Positions 13,950 to 25,698 of a DNA stretch of 64,000 nucleotides are shown piece by piece. The DNA is taken from contig OZ037767.1 in assembly GCA_964035545.1 (NCBI GenBank), forward strand, positions 1 to 64,000, in the 5' to 3' direction. A program made the position numbers and the translations under genes. Origin of the DNA: Bugula neritina. Taxonomy: Eukaryota; Bryozoa; Gymnolaemata; Cheilostomatida; Bugulidae. Under the pieces are notes generated by a model. It searched no databases, had not been told where the DNA came from, and saw only the letters and a program-made list of their open reading frames with translations. Each line of letters opens with the position of its first letter. Position 1 is the stretch's first letter.

Positions 13950-16372
13950 TTAGGTATTTATTATTTACGATAATTTTCTCTGTTTTCAATTTTACCAATT
14001 TTAAATGATGTTAGGCAAATCATTATTTTGTACTTCTTGTATTCTAATGTCCATAATTCATGTTTATCTATTTCTGTTTGAAGTAATTAAAATGTTATCT
14101 TTTATTCATAATTTTAGTCTTGTTAACTCCAAGTCCTGTGGAATTGTTGAAGTTAATCACTTGTACTCTTTAGACTAGAATCTCAGCTCGATCTGCAAAC
14201 ATTTACTATTAGCAAATTGAAATGAAATGTTTTATATATCATGGTATTTTAGAAAATTTTTTGTCTGTTTTGTAGTTGTGTTTAACCACATGCAGATAGA
14301 AGTCACCTTGCCATCAAGACCCGTTTTATATCCATATGCCGACATGTAGAAGTTGTCTTCTCTGTGTTTGATTCATCGAAACTTTTCATCCGTTCAGGTG
14401 TGTGTTTAAATGAATTGCTTATTGCAACAATACTAACTCTTCCTTTCATTAAGTTAAAGTTGTCTAACCTTCACTACCAACCCTTGGAATTAGTAAAACT
14501 TTCAGTGCTAGGCAGTTAGGTGAACTCAGTTGACCTATATCTGCTCCTATTAGCTATTAAATCCCCTGTTGATTAACACTGCCGTAACACATGGCTGCTT
14601 TTCTGTCGTTTTATTTTGTTTTAAAAGTTGTAGCTGTTAATTTCATTCAAAAATTGCCAAACATGTTTCTAATAAAAGTTAAAACAGCCTATTGTAAAAG
14701 CTCTTGTCAGCCTCAGCCCTGAGATGATCGATATGAGAGTGGCGATTTTAGGGGGTTGTCCACCATTATGCTACTTATTGGTAGGAGGTGTGCCTCATAT
14801 TATTATATAATTACAGTGGATTGTTGCGTGATAATTTCACTGAGTTTTTGGTCCTCTTTTGCATGTTTTCCCTAAAGATTTATGATAAAAATTATAATGA
14901 ATTCAACAATTTTTATTCCATTATCAACAGAAACTTGATTTAATTACAGTTTCACTGATGGACACGTTTTATTCTGTGCAGCTTTCTGGCACTGAACATG
15001 GTTTTAATTCATGAGCTTAATTTATAGTGTTTTATATGTTTTAACTCAATAAACAAGTTTAAGAACTTTTAAAAAAATCCAAAAACAAAAAAAAATATTT
15101 AAAGCACTCAATGAATTATTTAATGATTGTTTTTTATGGCTTAAAAGGTGTGAACTTAGTATTAGATAAAACTTTTTAAAATAGTTCAAATAATAATAAT
15201 TTTTAAGAATTTAATTCAAATAAATTTCCTCATCCTAAGAATCATGCTATTTAAAATTAAATTGAATAACTTTGGACTTTCTATTGTCAATATATTAAGC
15301 TACACATGCATAATTATTAGTGAGTGAGTTTTAAACTTGTTTTTAATTTTATATGCATAAAGAATGTGTTTAAAAACTATAGCAATAAATAAAATTAAAA
15401 ATGTACACATAAAATAGAAATATTAATGAAATAAAAAAAGTGACAAAATTTTCCCTTTTTAACTTATATAAACTCGCAGCGCAGAATTCTGCATAGTGAT
15501 GTCCCCATGATCCCCTAAAGTCGCCACTCTCATATAGATCACCTTTGCCTCACCCTAGCTTTGTATAAAGATATCATTTACATATCTTTGCAACTTTTTT
15601 TGCTTTAGATATGTCTGAAACCTTCCTGGCTCAAACCCAGTGTTGGTTTGTTTCTTTTACAGGTTACTGATTGCTGCTTCATAATATTCCTTCTGGATGG
15701 TTTGGTATTAGTTGGAGTTGTTTGATCTTTGCTTGACCTGAACTATTTTCAGACTGAGGTGAACTGCATACTACTCTATCTGCAGTGTGAGGTTAGCCGG
15801 TTATTACTTTCGCGTGTCCAAGTTTTCAGTTTCAGTCATGCAGCTGGATGTTGCATTTTTGAATTATTAGCAAATTAGGGCTAACTGTGGCATGTACAGC
15901 GTAATTTTGTCAAAGTCTCTCATAGTATGCATTATACAATATACTTATTTTCTATATTCTCTAAAACTGGTGTTTCATGCTTCAACTAAATTTTATCGAT
16001 TTAAAGCTACTTTTATTGTGAATTTCTGTCTTGATTCTTTGAATTGTTGGTTTGCGACGTAGGTTTTAGAGCTGTAAATTTATACTGTTTCACAAGACTC
16101 AATACATTACTAGATTTCCTATTTATATCACACATCTGTATTATATATGAGTAGAAAATTTTGATGTTGGTTCAATCATTTAACCAGTTAGAAACTTTAG
16201 ATATAATATATACTTCTACAGTGTTAGCATAGTGTTGAGTGTTTTCTGAATGCTTGGAATTTACTAGTAAATTTGTCAATTTGATAGAAAAAATTCTACA
16301 GGTGATGTTTCTATTGCTTCCTTTTTTCTAGTGTATTTTGAACAAGTTTATTTACTATTTTTTGTGTTACAG

Positions 16373-16432
16373 AATGGGCAGAGGAACAGCAACCTGTACT
16401 CTTTTTCTCTCTGTGTTATTCTTCCCATCCCT
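16373..16432 (+). CDS. Exon-like segment a, copy 2: possible signal-peptide exon
   Basis: The segment lies between ttgtgttacag and gtaagc. After one leading base an ATG opens the peptide MGRGTATCTLFLSVLFFPSL, which runs to the splice site. A short polar start followed by a hydrophobic core is what a signal peptide or signal anchor looks like. If segments a, c and d belong to one gene, its product would be a small secreted or membrane protein. Copy 1 has lost this frame by a one-base indel. Phase to the next exon has not been verified. Confidence 0.3.
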
Positions 16433-17692
16433 GTAAGCCTCATCTTTATCTGTCCGTGGTATGTTTTATTTTAAATCTTTATTTTCTAAAGTTAATTTAT
16501 CTCAAATTCCTGCTATTTAAAATCGATGTCCATAAAAGTTATTTCATCAGGCATACAGTGACAGTACACACATATTATAGTAAACTTAATGCTATACAGA
16601 ATGTCTAGTAATTTATGACCATGACCTCCCCAACACATTTCAAACAAGTAGTTGAATTTTTACCCGCAACCAGTAGTCAGTGTTGGGAGTAAGCAAGAGT
16701 TAGGACTAAGCAAGTTCATGCACAGCCCTGTCCTTTTTCTTTAGGTCCCTAACCTCATGCTAATATCTAGTTGCATACGATAAGAGAAATTAGTGATTTA
16801 ATGGTGAATGGTTAGAAGGATGATAAAGCTCCATAAAAATTCCAAAAGTCAAATCACAAGTTGCAACATTTATTTTCATCATTTATCTGAATTATAGCTT
16901 CTCGAACAAGCAGTTTTTCTAGCTCACCTGTTCAATTTCTGCCAATTTCTGCACTATCATTACTAAGTTGCCCTTCAAACTGACTGGTCCAGCAACTGAA
17001 ACTGTTTGGTCATCTTACCAAAGTAATCCTTTATTTACCACGTCATTTAATAATTTTGTACCGTCTTTAGTAAACTGTTTGTTAATCTGTATTCATTCGT
17101 AGGCTTAGAATTCAAATTGAATATTTTATTCAATTTATAAGCTGCCACTCGTTTTTTGTCAATTTGATTCTGCAGTCATTTGAGTAAATACAACTGCAAG
17201 GCATATAATGAATTGCAATTTAGCTTTGCTTCAAATTAGCTTAATTTCAACACAACTTCTACCCTGTTCTTCTCTGGTCTGTTGAACTGAACTACAAAAT
17301 CAATACTGTGAATAATAGTATACTTGAAATCAAATGTTTTTATTTTTTTCACTACAGCCTTACCAGTATAATAAAGTTTAACTGTTGCCCAATGGTTTAA
17401 TTCGTTTGACTTTATTTCAGTTACATACTCATCATGGTCATAATCATGGATCGAAATTCAAAAGTTAAAGTGGAATATTCAGTTTAGGCTGCTTCAACTA
17501 AAACAAGTTATGTTTCTGATTCAAAGAAGTTTCTCTCCTGGTTCTGTAGACTATGCTGATTTTATCATAATGAAAATTTATCACCATGTAAATCTCCAAT
17601 ACTCTAGATTTTACAGTCTGTAAGTTTTCCCATACATGTCTTGTTATCATTTATTCAACAATTTTAATTCCTCGAATGTGTTCATTTTTTAG

Positions 17693-17803
17693 AATGTCTC
17701 CAAGCAGCTCAGATATTCACACATTAGAGAACATATGGTCTTCACCAGGAAGATAGGACCTAGCCAACTGTGGTCAGTTCTGAGAGCCCCATCTTGGTTA
17801 TAA
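17693..17803 (+). CDS. Conserved terminal exon d, copy 2
   Basis: This is the 111-base partner of 13839-13949, after tttttttag-type acceptor sequence and ending in TAA. The reading starts N-V-S-K-Q-L-R-Y-S and is otherwise identical in the core KIGPSQLWSVLRAPSWL. The His-rich upstream segment begins at 17,421, but there its frame meets a stop soon after H-G-S-K-F-K-S, so this copy may not be fully functional. Confidence 0.38.
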   Translation, partial: NVSKQLRYSHIREHMVFTRKIGPSQLWSVLRAPSWL

Positions 17804-18960
17804 TTAGGTATTTATTATTTATGATAATTAGCTCTGTGTTTTTGATTTTACCAATTTAACAGGATATTAGGAATTAATTATCTTGTACTTTCTGTATTCT
17901 TTTTTATAACTGATGTCCATAATTTATGTTTATTTATTTCATCTTTAATAGTGAAAAAGTTATGTTTTATTTATTATTTTAGTCTTGTTAACTCGACATG
18001 TTGTGACTAGTATCCCAGCTCTGCAAACATTTACTGTTAGCTAATTAAAATGAAATGTTTTATATATTAAGGTAGTTTAGAATATTTCTTGTCTGTTTTG
18101 TAGTTGTGTTTAACCACATGCAGATAGAAGCTATACCTTGATATCAAGACCAGTTTTATATCCATGAGATGCTCACAAGCCAACACGTAGAAGTTGTCTT
18201 CTCTCTGTGTTTCATTCATCAAAACTTTTCATCAGTTCAGGTTTGCGTCTAAATGAATTGCTTACTGCAACAATATTTACTCTTCCTTTCATTAAGTTTG
18301 TGTTGTCTAACCTTCACTACCAACACTTGGAATTAGTAAAACTTCCAGTGCTAGGCAGTTAGGTGAACTCAGTTGACCTATATCTGCTCCTATTAGCTAT
18401 GAAATCCACTGTTGATTAACACTGCCGTAACACATGGCTGCTTTTCTCTCATGTTATTTTGTTTTAAAAGTTATAGCTGTTTATTTTATTTAAAAATTGT
18501 CAAACATGTTTCTAATAAAAGTTAAAACAGCCTATTGTAAAAGCTCTTGTCAACCTCACCCCAGAGATGATCGATATGAGAGCGGCGATTGTATAGGGCG
18601 TTGTCAACCATTATGCTACTTATTGGTAGGAGGTGTGGCTCATATTACTATATGTTTACAGAGGGTAGTTGCGGATGATTTCACCCAGTTTTTGGCCCTT
18701 TGTTACATGTTTTCCCTAAAGATTTATAATAAAAATTATAAATGAATTGTTTAATTGAACAAATTTTATTTGATTATCAACATAAACTTGATTTAATTAC
18801 AGTTTCAATGATGAACACTTTTTATTCTGTGCATCTCGCTGGCACTGAACATGGTTGTAATTCATGAGCTTAATTTATAGTGTTTTATATGTTTTAGCTC
18901 AATGAACAAGTTTAAGAACTTTTAAAAAATTTCCAAAAGCAAAAACAAATATTTAAAGCC

Positions 18961-19779
18961 CTCAATGGAGTAAATGCAGCTGCAAGGCTTATATAATGAA
19001 TTTCAATTTAGCTTGGCTTTAAATTGGCTTGATTTCAACATAACTTCTACCCTGTTCTTCTCTGGTTTGTTGAATCTATACTAAGAATAACAATCTTAGT
19101 ATAATACTACAAATAGTGAGCTATACATTTTAGCACCCTAGCTGTTACTGCTTTTAGTTTGATGTAAGGTTTTCTAGCTAATAGTTGATGCAGTGAGTCA
19201 GTGCTCATTTCTTTAGTTTATTGAAAATTTATCCTTTGGGATAATTTCTTGTCTAAGCATAATATTGGTGCTGCTGTACCACTAATTATATAATATGCCA
19301 AGCCATTTTTGCTGGTATCATATTTTATTTTTATTTCAGTGTTTACAGTTTTTTTTCCATTTTCATTCTATAAATTTTTCCTTTTACAATAGACCTGTCT
19401 TTAGCTTGATTCTATCTGCTTGCCTTAATTTATTGTTATCCACACTGAAGGGATGGTTAATTTATATATTAATATAATGCCATTTTAATATTTACGGTAT
19501 TTTGTTGTGATATATGATCATTAGACATAATTTTTGTGATTCTATATCAAGCCCTCTGCAGGAGTATTAAACTTCGCACAAATATTTACATGCACTAACA
19601 TTTTACAATGACCTTTCTGTAATAGTGCGGCTGTTGCTTTGCTCACCACGTGTACAAGCTTATGATTTTAATTCATTGATTTGCTACTCTGTACTGTATG
19701 GCTCATAATTGAAATCAAATTTTCTTTTCAAAATAGCCATAACTGTGCAATAAATTCTAACTCCTACCCAATAATTCAA
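18961..19779. other. Spacer between subtelomeric copies 2 and 3
   Basis: AT-rich DNA. The first 80 bases (18,966-19,045) repeat part of the unit (compare 13,337-13,440 and 17,177-17,285). The remainder shows no gene, array or splice-bounded segment that I can support. Confidence 0.5.
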
Positions 19780-21125
19780 TTTGTTTGACTTTATTTCAGT
19801 TACATACTCATATTATAGTCATAATCATTCCTTGAAATTAAAAGCTAGAATATTTTCAGTTTACGTTGTTTCAACTGAAAAAGTTTCTGATTCAAAGAAG
19901 TTTCTTTCCTGGTTCTGTAGACTAAGTTGATTTTATCATAATGAAAATTTATCACCATGTAAATCTCTAATACTCTAGATTTTACAGTCTATAATTTGTC
20001 TCATACATGTCTGTCATCATTTATTCAACAACTTCAATTTCTCAAATGTGTTTTGTTTTTTAGAATGTCTCCGAGCAGCTGAGATATTCACACATTAGAG
20101 AACATTTGGTCTACACCAGGAAGATAGGACCTAGCCAGCTGTGGTCAGTTCTGAGAGCCCCATTTTGGTTATAATTAAGTATTTATTATTTACAATAATT
20201 TTCTCTGTGGTTTCAATTTTACTAGTTTTACACGATGTATTGGAAGAATTATCTTGTGCTTCTTGTATTCTTCTTGATAACTGATGTCCATAATTCATGT
20301 ATATCTATTTCTGTTTGAAGTGGTAGTAAAAATGTTATGGTTTATTTATTATTTTAGTCTTGTTAATTCCAAGTCTTGTGAATTTGTTCAAGTTAATCAC
20401 TTGTAGTCAGTAGACTAGTATCTCAGCTCTGCAAACATTTACTGTATTAGCAAATTAAAATAAAATGTTTTATATATTAAGGTAGTTTAGAATATTTATT
20501 GTCTGTTTTGTAGTTGTGTTTAACCACATGCAGATAAAAGTTCCCTTGCTATCAAGACTGGTTTTAAATCCATGAGATGCCATGTAGAAGTTGTCTTCTC
20601 TCTGTGTTTGATTCAACGAAACTTTTCAACGATTCAGGTTTGTGTCTAAATGAATTGTTTATTGTAACAATATTTGCTCTTTCCCTGTGTTATGTGCTAT
20701 TAGGTTTTAGCATTCATAAAGCTACTACCAGGGGATAGCTACTCTCATAAATGATTTCGGATAAGCATAACAAGCGTTACTACTCAAACACTGAAGCATG
20801 TGCTTTTGATAAAAGTTGCAATAATATAATTGTGTAAGGTGTAGAATATATAACTTTGTAAAGTTGTGCACATTGAACTGTACTATAGAGTGATGATTAA
20901 AATGAAACTGTACTGTTCGGCACATAAAATACTGATACTATATGTCCTGTTAGCTATGAAGTCCACTGTTGATTAATTCTACCGTAACGCTTGGCTGTTT
21001 TTCTGTCGTTATATTTAGCTTTAAAAGTTTTAGCTGTTTATTTCATTCAAGAATTGCCATATGCATTTCTAATGAAAGTTAAAACAGCCTATTGTAATAG
21101 CTCTTGCCAACCTTACCCCAGCTCC
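19780..21125. repeat. Subtelomeric unit, copy 3 (partial)
   Basis: This corresponds to about 13,560-14,700 of copy 1. The His-rich segment (19,801) is degraded here, whereas the terminal exon-like segment d (20,064) is intact. Between 20,690 and 20,935 there is about 240 bases not present in the other copies. It is followed at 21,430-21,790 and 22,080-22,260 by sequence matching the DNA upstream of copy 1. Confidence 0.8.
20064..20174 (+). CDS. Conserved terminal exon d, copy 3
   Basis: Third 111-base copy, after ttttttag and ending in TAA. It differs from copy 1 at a handful of residues (H to V, M to L, F to Y, S to F), all compatible with purifying selection, while the neighbouring His-rich segment has decayed. 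This contrast makes segment d the best candidate for a functional element in the subtelomeric unit. Confidence 0.38.
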   Translation, partial: NVSEQLRYSHIREHLVYTRKIGPSQLWSVLRAPFWL

Positions 21126-21524
21126 ATACAAAACTTGACTGAAGAGATGAAAAAAATCAGCACATGATTGGGATTTTATTTTAGGATTTTACTTTCATGT
21201 TAATACAATGATTGCATTCATTGAAAACCATCAATAAGTAATTCATTTGATTTTGGAGCTTGTAAATACTACCAAACCTCATTCCATCTAAATGAGCACT
21301 CTTCAATCATATTTGTTGTTCTGTCAATTTAATGCTGAATGTGTGAAAACCTCTTATTAAAAAATATAAGTTTACATAGTGCTATGCTTGCTTGTGGTAA
21401 GAAAACGAAGTCAGGCTTTCATTTTTGATTTTTGGTTATGGCTCTTTCAACAAATCATTTTTTTAAATTAATCAAGTATGACACTCTTCTGTACACCTAT
21501 ATACATCAATAAAAAATGTGAATT

Positions 21525-21538
21525 CCCCCCCCCCCCCC
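21525..21538. repeat. Poly-C tract, 14 bases
   Basis: Fourteen consecutive C residues interrupt AT-rich DNA inside the segment homologous to 11,130-11,300, which has no such tract. Confidence 0.9.
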
Positions 21539-21670
21539 TGTTGTTCTCCATTTTTACTTTTGTTGCTTTCTTCAATAATGTTTTATAAAATAAGTTATAT
21601 TTAGTATTTTATTTCATTGTTTTTCATGATATGCAACACCACATAATTATAGACTGCTTTCTTCTTGCAG

Positions 21671-21787
21671 TAACTGCTGTGATGGTCACATGGTCATCTA
21701 CTAGACAACCAACCAATTGGGTATAAAGTTGGACAAAGTCATTCTAGATTATTCTTCACATGTGTCAGCTGGATGAGCTATATGGAG
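21671..21787 (+). pseudogene. Conserved exon-like segment f, copy 2
   Basis: Partner of 11392-11508, the same 117-base length, between cttcttgcag and gtaatt. The short frame starts T-A-V-M-V-T-W-S-S-T-R-Q-P-T-N-W-V and stops at the same codon as copy 1. Confidence 0.35.
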
Positions 21788-22079
21788 GTAATTCCTGTTG
21801 TTTTCAAAATATAGAGATATTTATTGTAGCAGTCTAAAAGAAAGTAGCGATGTAAAAGCCTTTACATCATAAGTTGTAAGCGTAGTTGCAAGACGCAAGC
21901 TTAAAGATAGATGAAAATACTGGGTTGTTATACCAGTCAAAGAAGTCAGCTATTGTTTAGTAGCTGTAATGAGTGTCGGAAAATTGTAATATAGCTTGCA
22001 TAGCTGTAATAATACATGAAAAAGCTATAATGCATTAGGGAAAAGCTTTCCCAACTTATGTAAAGTCCCAACAATTCCT

Positions 22080-22620
22080 ATTAAGTATAACATGAATCCT
22101 TGATTAAACTACTTCTAGAATTAATCGGAAATTTTTAATTAATCACAATTTTACCAGTAAACAGTTTCAAACTTTTCATCGAGTTATATTTTCAAGAATT
22201 ACAAATAAAATTTTACTAAAGTTGAACTGATATACAATTTTGCTTCTCTATAAGTTGGTATGGCCTGGATGTTTTATGCGGTTTATCTTAACCTGATTAT
22301 ACATACCCTCGGTGGTTGATGTCTACTTTTATACCCTAATTATATTATTTTACCCCAATCAGCTGAATATTCCAATTTTAAATTACTAGCGAATGGGTTT
22401 TATCAGTAGCAGCCAAATTCTGCCAAAGTCTCACATTTAAACTATATGCCTCTGGTACTATGCATTATATACAATGTTCTTATTCTCTATAGTCTCTAAA
22501 ACTGGTTATTGATGCTTCAACTAAATTTTGTTGTTTTTAAAGTCACTTTTATTGTGGATGTTTGTCTTGATAGTTGTTAGTGTGCCATGCAGGATTTAGA
22601 GCTGTAAATACTGCTTCACT
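22080..22620. repeat. Further subtelomeric duplicated blocks
   Basis: 22,080-22,260 matches 11,519-11,700. 22,381-22,620 matches 15,864-16,080 (shared pieces include TCTCTAAAACTGG and GATTTAGAGCTGTAAAT-like sequence). Together with the larger copies this shows the region from 11 to 22.6 kb is a mosaic of old segmental duplications. Confidence 0.75.
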
Positions 22621-22954
22621 TTTCATATAATGTATATTGTTGTATCCTATATTATCATGATGCCAGTTATAAAAATTTTTCGCAGTTTGTCAAAAGGGGG
22701 AAATTAATAGTAAATATTCATGAAAGGGGGAGTATTAGGGAAAGGTTGGTAACTCCTGCGTTATATATTTCTACTGCACTATAAGGGAGAAAATATGTTG
22801 TTCACATTATCTATTCTGCATAACCTGTTCGCTGTTGACATTTGGGCATACGTGCTTTTACAGGTACACTGTAAGGCATAATAATTGTTTGGGCATTACA
22901 TGAGCATGGAAAGCTTTTGTTGAATCATTACAGCTTTAATTGTATTAACATAGC

Positions 22955-23012
22955 TATGTTAGCTACATTAGGCTATGTTAGCTACATTATGCTATGTTAG
23001 CTACATTATGTT
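22955..23012. repeat. 19-bp unit, three copies
   Basis: TATGTTAGCTACATTA repeats three times with a 19-base period just upstream of the proteasome-like pseudogene. Confidence 0.85.
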
Positions 23013-23114
23013 TTCCTCTGTTGTGTTATTTACTTGTGTGCAGCTATTTTGGCTATTTCAGAAAAAAGCTATTTTCTAGACTGATATAAACCCTGCACTT
23101 TCAGCTCTCTCTTC

Positions 23115-24145
23115 ATTCAGTCTTTGGAAACGCACATCTCTCTTCAAGCAACAGGAATTATCTTGAGAGTTGGTTGTTTAAGAAATGCTCATCTTTCATC
23201 TAAAGGTTTTACAGCACCAAAAGGTTACAGTACTGGCACGACTATATGTGGGATAATATATAAGGTAAGTTTCATTTTTCATTTTTTGATGCACATAATT
23301 TAGTTGTTGAAAAATAGTTAATAAATTCAGTTTGAGACAAAGTTGTTTGTGGATTAGGTGTTATTTATGTTCAACAATTGTTATGGCCATAATAAAAATA
23401 GGAAATGTTAGTTGCGAAGTATTGAGTTTACACAACTTATATTTCTTAATTGTGTTCTAGGATGGAGTTATCCTGGGCATGGATACCAGGGCTACAGAAG
23501 ATACTGTTGATAAGCTGTCTTTAGTCTCTACTTCTTCGAGTGGACCCTACAGGCCCCAAACTCTCCACCATATGCCCTCATGGATCCTCTGACGTCGCAC
23601 GTTGCAGCATCGTGGGTTCCTGCTCCCTGATTGCTATGGCTGTCTTTGAGAACTGATAGAAACTGAACATGTAGGTACCCGAAATTTGATATGTAGCATG
23701 TAGAAATCATTCTAGTAACTTTGTTTTGCTGTTCACTTCTCTTTGTTATATTTCTTGTTCTCCAGTTTACTGTCCTCTCTAAAGTCTTGAAACTTTTGTA
23801 GTTTGAGCCAGGGAAGAAGCTGCTGTCGGAATATTTCATAACCTCTGCTGCGTTACACAAAGAATTACATCAGTAAAAACAAACCCAACAGGAGAGGTTA
23901 GTGCAGTGAATACCAACCTTTTCCATTCTGTTCCCCTTTCTTAATGCACTTCTCTGTTCCCTTTACATGTCTAGGCAATTTTTTTTTCCTTTTTTATATT
24001 ATATATATGTATGAACATTAGGACTAGGACCAAGTCTAAGACTGATTTTTTTCTTTGCAGTTGAGAAGACAGGTTCCAAAAAAGGAACACATCACTGTCA
24101 AAGCCACCAGATTCTATTGTTGCACTTGTTATCAAGTCAAATAAA
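23115..24145 (+). pseudogene. PSMB7: Decayed proteasome beta-2 (PSMB7/PSMB10-type) gene
   Basis: Intact family members are the trypsin-like catalytic beta-2 subunit of the 20S proteasome. Exon 1 ends at 23264 before gtaagt and encodes G-C-L-R-N-A-H, then GFTAPKGYSTGTTICGIIYK. The first Thr of the TT pair would be the catalytic Thr1. Exon 2 starts at 23461 after attgtgttctag and reads DGVILGMDTRATEDTV, including the conserved Asp of DTRATE. The next recognisable piece (23540-23656) is in another frame: V-D-P-T-G-P-K-L-S-T, CPHGSSD, then SCSLIAMAVFEN and a stop. About 75 residues that normally lie between, including the Lys33 region, are missing. Weaker remnants are near 23,818 (E-E-A-A-V-G-I-F-H-N-L) and 24,061 (L-R-R-Q-V-P-K-K), followed by AATAAA at about 24,139. 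It is an old non-functional duplicate; the functional gene must be elsewhere. Confidence 0.75.
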
Positions 24146-24406
24146 ATACATTTAAAATAAATCAGATATATTCTTGTAAATAACTTGAAACTAAACAAAA
24201 TGTTTATATGGGTAAATGAATGTAGTAACAATATCTGCAAGCTTAAATTCATTTGATAAAATGCATACAATTATAGTGTTCATGCAATTTGTCCTCATGG
24301 CACTAACAGCTAAAAATTGTATGCAAGAGAAGGCATGTCAAATTATATACGGAGTCATGGTACAAGGCACCTGCTGTAGCAACTTGCAGCTAGAGTCAAG
24401 GGCTCC

Positions 24407-25068
24407 TCATATTTGTGCTTCGCTCAAGCGAATCTGATTGGTTGACAAATGAAAAGCATCTGCTGAGATGACAGTGGAAGTGATGAGGCATGCTTGTGAG
24501 CAGCATGCAAGGAATAGTGAGGAATAAGAACTGGGGAGAGCTTCTACAATCAGAATAATATATTAAATTGTGACAAGTATATTCCAAACCAGCATTACTA
24601 ACTTTATACACTGCCATACCTTTGAACTAATAGCAGAGTAAAGTTAAATTTATAGACCGTTAAAACCTCAGCTTATATAATACAGAAATTTATCTGCACT
24701 TTCTGAAAGTCAAATTGAAAAAATTAGGTAGCAAAGTTATAGTATATAGACATAATCACATGTATATAAATTAGCAATCATTTACAGTAACTGCAGCATA
24801 CTTTACCTTCTAGCCTTGCAACCTCTGCTCTTTGATGTGGAAAATTACTGCTCTGATTAAGTTCTCTCAAAGCTCGCAGACCAGCCTTTCCAGCAACTGT
24901 AGCGGCAACCATGACAGTTGGTGGGCGTGCCTGCAACAGTAGTATAAAATTTTCATTGTCAAGACTGATGACCATAAGTAGAGTCTGATGCTCATTTGAC
25001 ACTGAATAAACAACTAGGCCTGAGAGGCTGGATTTATCTTTTATTTCAAGGTGACCAACCTTTACCAA
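24407..25068 (-). CDS. C-terminal two exons of an unrecognised gene
   Basis: Exon at 25068-24807 (262 bases) follows ggtttcacag and ends GAAG before gtaaag. Exon at 24543-24407 (137 bases) follows ctgattgtag and ends in TGA. The phases agree (one base carried over), giving a continuous frame of 132 codons. Readable pieces include VKVGHLEIKDKSSLSGLVVY, LLMVISLDNENFILLLQ, RPPTVMVAATVAGKAGLRAL and the C-terminus A-F-H-L-S-T-N-Q-I-R-L-S-E-A-Q-I. It has a hydrophobic stretch near MVISLDNENFILLLQ but no clear membrane segment. I do not recognise the family. Upstream exons probably lie on the same strand, possibly the zinc-finger-like ones at 25.5-27.2 kb, but I could not connect them in phase. Confidence 0.55.
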
Positions 25069-25460
25069 CTGTGAAACCTATTAAACAATGTCAACTATAT
25101 AACACATGACCAACTGAGAGTAATACAAAACATAAATACAAGAAATATCATTATTCAGTGAAGCTACAACACTATAAACTATCAAAAGAACAAAATTTGA
25201 ATATAGATTGATATAATATAACACAAAATAGCTACCTTGTAGGTCTATGCCTAATAGAATACTGATTTGTCATCTGCTTGCTGTAAATAGCTTAAAATAA
25301 AGGCTATTCTCTAATTTATTGGCTTAATAGCTAACAGTAACCAGCTATAAAGCTGAGTCATTCTAGCTTTGCAATTGAATTAGTAATAAAAACTAGTGGT
25401 GAAACCGCCTATTGTCTAGTTCAAGAAAAAAAATTATAAGTAGGTGTAGTATTGTCTCAC

Positions 25461-25538
25461 CACTGCTAGCAGGCGTGAAGGAGCAGAGATAACAGCTGTA
25501 GTTCTCTCCTGTATGTAGCGTCTGATGATTCAGCAGCT
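25461..25538 (-). CDS. C2H2 zinc-finger-like exon
   Basis: A 78-base segment follows atccaaatcag and ends before gtgaga. One frame reads L-L-N-H-Q-T-L-H-T-G-E-N-Y-S-C-Y-L-C-S-F: the L-x2-H-x3-H-TGE-x-Y-x-C-x2-C arrangement of a finger end, linker and next finger start. The linker match is strong, but the exon cannot be joined in phase to the exon at 25068. It is either part of a gene with a missed exon between, or a relic. Confidence 0.4.
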
Positions 25539-25698
25539 CTGATTTGGATGCAGCAGCCAATAAACCCTAAGAGCACCTGGCCCGCCTCTCACCTGCCAGG
25601 TAGATGTAGTATCATGTGAATAAGCTTTACTGAGCACAACACGTTATTCAGTTGAGTCTCAAAGAAAGAGTGAACAACAGTATGTATATAAAGCATTA

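Larger units (their letters stand above)
11690..15060. repeat. Subtelomeric unit, copy 1
   Basis: This stretch aligns collinearly by eye with 16,085-18,960, and its 13,560-14,650 part also with 19,780-21,125. Landmarks in order are the exon-like segment at 12,002, the QLKLFG-type segment near 13,150, the segment at 13,578, the open segment at 13,839, and the GTTGTCTTCTCT motif near 14,352. Copies differ by many substitutions and small indels, so the duplications are old. A strong block at 11,690-11,820 is repeated at 16,088-16,205. Confidence 0.85.
16085..18960. repeat. Subtelomeric unit, copy 2
   Basis: Second copy of the unit at 11,690-15,060, in the same order and orientation. It lacks the block corresponding to about 12,900-13,110 of copy 1, so it is shorter. 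The 18,497-18,745 frame matches copy 1 at about 14,660-14,880, but that frame is broken in copy 1, so I do not call it a gene. Confidence 0.85.

Noticed and set aside
18497-18745. An 82-codon frame in subtelomeric copy 2
   Set aside because: The matching sequence in copy 1 (about 14,660-14,880) has a stop and indels, and there is no splice or promoter context.
23528-23860. A 110-codon minus-strand frame
   Set aside because: It lies opposite proteasome beta-2 exon remnants, which explain the sequence better.
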